Shown: piece after piece, positions 60,425-64,000 of the stretch
How the letters are laid out: the number at the start of each line of letters is the position of its first letter
Position numbering within the stretch: the stretch's first letter is position 1
NCBI RefSeq assembly: GCF_020907275.1
Contig: NZ_JAJJWI010000003.1
Coordinates: 62,001-126,000 of the forward strand
Direction: 5' to 3'
Origin: Pontibacter silvestris
GTDB lineage: Bacteria > Bacteroidota > Bacteroidia > Cytophagales > Hymenobacteraceae
Length of the DNA stretch: 64,000 bases
Notes under the pieces: generated by a model
What the model was told of the DNA's origin: nothing
Databases searched by the model: none
What the model saw: only the letters and a program-made list of their open reading frames with translations
Program-made: the position numbers and the translations under genes

Positions 60425-63400
60425 ATGAAGAAACATTTATCAATGAGTTTACTTCTTGTCTTTACGCTAATCAATAGTGTACTGGCACAAACTCAAACTG
60501 TGACTGGAAAGGTAACAGCTGCATCTGACGGTTCAGCTTTACCAGGTGTTACAGTACTGGAAAAAGGCTCCACTAATGGAACAACAACTGGTTTAAATGG
60601 GGAATACCAGCTTACTGTTAGTCCTAATTCGGTCCTAGTATTCAGGTTTATTGGTATGTCAACTCTAGAAATACCTGTAAATAATAGATCAACAGTTAAT
60701 GCACAATTAGAAACAGACCAAAAAGTTCTAGACGAGGTTGTTGTTGTAGGCTATGGCACACAAAGTAAGCAAACTATAACAGGTTCTACAGCATCTTTGT
60801 CATCAAAAGATATAGCTGAAACTCCTGTTACTTCTGTTGAACAAGCTATACAAGGAAAAGCTGCCGGTGTATTTATTCAATCTAACAACGGTAAACTTGG
60901 GCAGGGCATTCAGGTACGCGTTAGAGGCACCTCTTCATTATCGGCAAGTAGCCAGCCATTATACGTAGTAGACGGAATCCCAATTACTTCAGAAAACTTA
61001 TCAGGGACTTCAGCAGGTACTAACCCTCTTGCTGACATAAATTTTAATGATGTTGAGTCTATAGAAGTTTTAAAAGACGCTTCTGCAGCAGCAATTTATG
61101 GAGCAAGAGCTTCAAATGGAGTTGTGATTATCACAACAAAAAAAGGTAAATCCGGCGCTTCAAGGGTTAATTTCACAGCACAATGGGGTACTAGCGAGCC
61201 ATCCCGTCATAGAGATTTCATGAATGCTGAGCAATACGTACAGACCATGCAACGTGCTGGCCAAGGTGCTGCCGTTCAGGATTTTGCAGCTGGTTATTTT
61301 GAAACTCTCGAAGAGGCACAAGACTATTATACCAGTTATGTAAACGGCCGTCTAACTCGCTACTCTGCTGGTAACGAAGATTGGTTAACAGGAGCGGTAA
61401 ACACTAACTGGGAACGTGAAGCATTCCAAAGTGCGTCTCAGGCACAATATGATCTAAACTTTTCTGGAGGTAACGATAAAACCACTTACTATATTAGTGG
61501 TCAATATTTAGATCAAACAGGTATAATAGTAGGTAACGCTTTTAAAAGGTATTCTGGCCGCATTAACTTAGACAATAAAGTTAATAACATTTTAAACATT
61601 GGCATGAACTTAAGCTTTGCCAATACCCAGAATGATCGTGTAGCAAATGACAATGCTTTCTCAACCCCTATTCAGATTGTTGCCTTGTCACCAATTACAC
61701 CAATTATAGATCCCAGAACCGGTTTATTAAGCGGAAGCCTACCAGGTGAAGCATCAACTTATCCTGTGTACTATAACCCTCTGTTAAGTGTTGACAATGC
61801 TTCTTACCAGACAAATGTGTACCGCACTATTGGCAACATTTATGGACAGTTAAAACTATCAGAAAGCCTTTCTTTCCGTAGTGAGTTTGGTCTAGATCAG
61901 CTAAACCAGAATGAGAATAGCTACTATGGTCAGTTAACTTTCAGAAATACTGGTACTCAGAATGGATTTAGCGAGGATGGCTATACACAAGTCCTCAACT
62001 ACAACACTAACAATTACTTCTCTTACAAGAACATCTTTAATGATGACCATTCTTTAGATGTTACAGCTGGTATGAGCTACCAGTATTCTAAAACGAATTC
62101 AAACCTTGTACAAGGCCAGCAATTCCCATCTGATGCGTATAGACAAATATCTTCTGCGGCTTTAATATCAGAGGGGTCATCTAGAGAAACACAATATAGC
62201 TTCTTATCATACTTTGGTAGGGCTAATTATATTTTCAAAAACAAGTATCTTTTAACTGCCAGTGCAAGAGTAGATGGTTCTTCTCGTTTTGGTAGCGAAA
62301 ACCGTTATGGATTCTTCCCTGCAGGTTCAGTAGGTTGGATTATATCAGAAGAAGATTTCTTTCAGGACATAAATGTCTTAACTAATTTAAAAGTAAGAGC
62401 AAGTTATGGTTTAACAGGAAACGCTGATATATTAACAGATGGGCAGATAAACAACTTTGCATCTCTTGGCTTATTCTCGGGCGATGCAGGTTATAATGGA
62501 GTTGCAGGACAACGTATCACACAAATCGCAAATCCTGATTTAAAATGGGAATCAACAGCTCAATTAGACTTTGGCGTGGACTTTGGCTTCTTGAATGACC
62601 GTTTAACAGGATCATTTGATTATTACAGAAAGAATACAAGAGATTTACTTTTAAACGTAAACGTACCAGCTACATCTGGTTTTGCTACACAACTTCAAAA
62701 CTTAGGAAAGCTGTACAACCAAGGGTATGAACTCACTTTGAATTCTGAAAACTTTATTGGTGAGTTCAGATGGTCTACAAGCTTTAACGCAGCCTATAAT
62801 AAAAACAGAGTTACAGATATACAAGGTCAGGTGCTAGGCACTAACGACTTGAATCGTGTAATTGAAGGTCAGCCAATTGGAGTATTCTTCGGTAAAGAAT
62901 ATGCAGGAGTTGATCCAGCCAACGGTGATGCTTTGTATTATCTTAACACCGAAAACTCTGATGGAACAATCAATCGTGCCACTACGAGTGATTACAATGA
63001 GGCAGAAAATGTTATATTGGGAAACCCAACTCCAACATTTACTGGAGGTTTAACTAACAACTTTGCTTACAAAGGATTTGACCTTTCATTTACTTTTCAA
63101 GCTGTTGCCGGTAACAAGATTTACAACGGAGGAGGCCAATATATGAGTGCCAACGGCAGCAATGGTTTTGATAATCAGACAGCTGATCAAATAAATTATT
63201 GGAATCAACCAGGAGATATAACTGATGTTCCTGAGCCAAGACTGTGGTACGGAAACGGTACAGCAGCCTCAAGCCGTTATTTATCTGATGGAGACTATGT
63301 ACGCTTAAAAACGTTTTCTTTTGGATACAACCTTCCTAAGAACTTGATAAGCAAATTTAAAATGCAAAAAGCCAGGTTGTTCATGAATGCTTATAACTTA

Positions 63401-63538
63401 TTCATGGTTACAGGTTACAAAGGTTGGGATCCAGAAGTTAATGCTGATTATCAAGCTTCCAATATCAATCTTGGAGTGGATTTTTATTCAGCTCCACAAC
63501 CTCGTACGATCACATTTGGCGTTAATGTTGGCTTTTAA
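60425..63538 (+). CDS. SusC/RagA TonB-dependent transporter
   Basis: 1037 residues. Signal peptide LLLVFTLINSVLAQ, then the carboxypeptidase-regulatory-like domain (VTGKVTAASDGSALPGVTVLEKGSTNG), DEVVVVGYGTQSKQTITGS, the plug (LYVVDGIPIT, IEVLKDASAAAIYGARASNGVVIITTKKGKSG) and a 22-strand barrel ending TITFGVNVGF. Unlike the SusC at 30020 there is no STN domain and no sigma or FecR gene nearby, so regulation differs. With the SusD-like gene 18 bases downstream it forms an uptake pair for an unidentified nutrient. Confidence 0.97.
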   Translation: MKKHLSMSLLLVFTLINSVLAQTQTVTGKVTAASDGSALPGVTVLEKGSTNGTTTGLNGEYQLTVSPNSVLVFRFIGMSTLEIPVNNRSTVNAQLETDQKVLDEVVVVGYGTQSKQTITGSTASLSSKDIAETPVTSVEQAIQGKAAGVFIQSNNGKLGQGIQVRVRGTSSLSASSQPLYVVDGIPITSENLSGTSAGTNPLADINFNDVESIEVLKDASAAAIYGARASNGVVIITTKKGKSGASRVNFTAQWGTSEPSRHRDFMNAEQYVQTMQRAGQGAAVQDFAAGYFETLEEAQDYYTSYVNGRLTRYSAGNEDWLTGAVNTNWEREAFQSASQAQYDLNFSGGNDKTTYYISGQYLDQTGIIVGNAFKRYSGRINLDNKVNNILNIGMNLSFANTQNDRVANDNAFSTPIQIVALSPITPIIDPRTGLLSGSLPGEASTYPVYYNPLLSVDNASYQTNVYRTIGNIYGQLKLSESLSFRSEFGLDQLNQNENSYYGQLTFRNTGTQNGFSEDGYTQVLNYNTNNYFSYKNIFNDDHSLDVTAGMSYQYSKTNSNLVQGQQFPSDAYRQISSAALISEGSSRETQYSFLSYFGRANYIFKNKYLLTASARVDGSSRFGSENRYGFFPAGSVGWIISEEDFFQDINVLTNLKVRASYGLTGNADILTDGQINNFASLGLFSGDAGYNGVAGQRITQIANPDLKWESTAQLDFGVDFGFLNDRLTGSFDYYRKNTRDLLLNVNVPATSGFATQLQNLGKLYNQGYELTLNSENFIGEFRWSTSFNAAYNKNRVTDIQGQVLGTNDLNRVIEGQPIGVFFGKEYAGVDPANGDALYYLNTENSDGTINRATTSDYNEAENVILGNPTPTFTGGLTNNFAYKGFDLSFTFQAVAGNKIYNGGGQYMSANGSNGFDNQTADQINYWNQPGDITDVPEPRLWYGNGTAASSRYLSDGDYVRLKTFSFGYNLPKNLISKFKMQKARLFMNAYNLFMVTGYKGWDPEVNADYQASNINLGVDFYSAPQPRTITFGVNVGF

Positions 63539-63556
63539 GATTAAAAAATTCTATAA

Positions 63557-64000
63557 ATGAAATTATTAAACAGAATATATATTGCATTATTAGGAGTAGG
63601 CTTAACTGCTACTTTAAATGCTTGTGACGAAAAACTTGACCTTAGCCCAGCTAATACTATTGAGCAAAGTGAGGCACTTCTTACTTCTCAGGATGTAAAA
63701 AGTGCTTTAATAGGTGCTTATAATCGCCTAGGGGTTAGCGACCTATATGGAGGTCGTATTTTTTTAGAACCGGATTTGTTAGCCGGTCAAAGTGCTATTG
63801 CTTGGGGAGGAACGTATACTGGCTTAACTCAAATTTATAGCCAGAGTATCCCCACAAATAATACCTTTGTTTCTAACTTATGGATTAGTGCATATGAAGC
63901 CATTAACTTGCTTAACAATGTGCTTGGTTCTATAGATAAGGTTGATACAGAAGATCGTGACCGCGTTGAAGGTGAGGCAAAGTTTTTACGTGGTCTTATA
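63557..64000 (+). CDS. SusD/RagB family lipoprotein (3' end cut off)
   Basis: 148 residues to the window edge. A lipobox LNAC (Cys about residue 23) follows a hydrophobic core, then SQDVKSALIGAYNRLGVSD and NNVLGSIDKVDTEDRDRVEGEAKFLRGLI, the helical start of SusD/RagB proteins. Complete members have about 450-600 residues. ATG 63557 is the only plausible start. It should bind the substrate of the SusC at 60425 at the cell surface. Confidence 0.93.
   Translation, partial: MKLLNRIYIALLGVGLTATLNACDEKLDLSPANTIEQSEALLTSQDVKSALIGAYNRLGVSDLYGGRIFLEPDLLAGQSAIAWGGTYTGLTQIYSQSIPTNNTFVSNLWISAYEAINLLNNVLGSIDKVDTEDRDRVEGEAKFLRGLI

Overview
The window looks like chromosome of a Bacteroidota species of the order Cytophagales, most like Pontibacter and relatives (Hymenobacteraceae). 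The support is two SusC/SusD pairs, an ECF sigma plus FecR pair, many signal peptides and lipoboxes, promoters of the Bacteroidota type (TTTG about 19 bases before TAnnTTTG) and a GC content that looks to be in the low-to-mid 40s by eye. The genus is an inference. No rRNA, tRNA, CRISPR array, complete insertion sequence or prophage was seen.

From 1 to 22,400 most genes are housekeeping or scattered single genes: an AI-2E/PerM transporter cut by the window edge, a GNAT acetyltransferase, an RhlE-type DEAD-box helicase, an ATPase-less histidine-kinase-like protein with a single-domain response regulator, an AhpD-like protein, dihydrolipoyl dehydrogenase, a TPR protein, an NmrA-like reductase, a McbG/Qnr-like pentapeptide protein, two SnoaL-like proteins, a GH43 lipoprotein, a HExxH lipoprotein, a decayed small gene, an M23 peptidase, FabG, a VWA membrane protein, an RluE-type pseudouridine synthase and an HTTM (vitamin K-dependent carboxylase-like) protein.

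From 22,500 to 44,000 the genes are mainly secreted or nutrient-related: GNAT, M28 peptidase, an unknown secreted protein, creatininase, then a regulated uptake locus on the minus strand (ECF sigma, FecR, SusC with STN domain, SusD, secreted endonuclease/exonuclease/phosphatase). After it come a giant PD40-repeat/amidohydrolase protein, a secreted trehalose-synthase-like GH13 enzyme, a class C beta-lactamase-like lipoprotein, and a nitroreductase-pirin pair behind a palindromic operator.

From 44,600 to 59,100 lie the most unusual parts. One gene (44,629-46,770) fuses a HisC-like aminotransferase to a GRAS domain, the fold best known from plant gibberellin-response regulators. Next, on the minus strand, is a compact nine-gene sugar cluster: SDR, dTDP-rhamnose 4-epimerase-like enzyme, a glycosidase fused to a CDP-paratose 2-epimerase-like enzyme, a zinc alcohol dehydrogenase, a Gfo/Idh/MocA oxidoreductase, a GT4 glycosyltransferase and three tandem CgeB-like glycosyltransferases. 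It ends in a 28-bp perfect hairpin and is followed by a CmoB-like methyltransferase. The genes overlap or nearly touch, carry no exporter or polymerase, and probably build an uncharacterised deoxysugar-containing glycoconjugate.

The window closes with a GNAT gene and a second SusC/SusD pair, lacking an STN domain and cut at the right edge.
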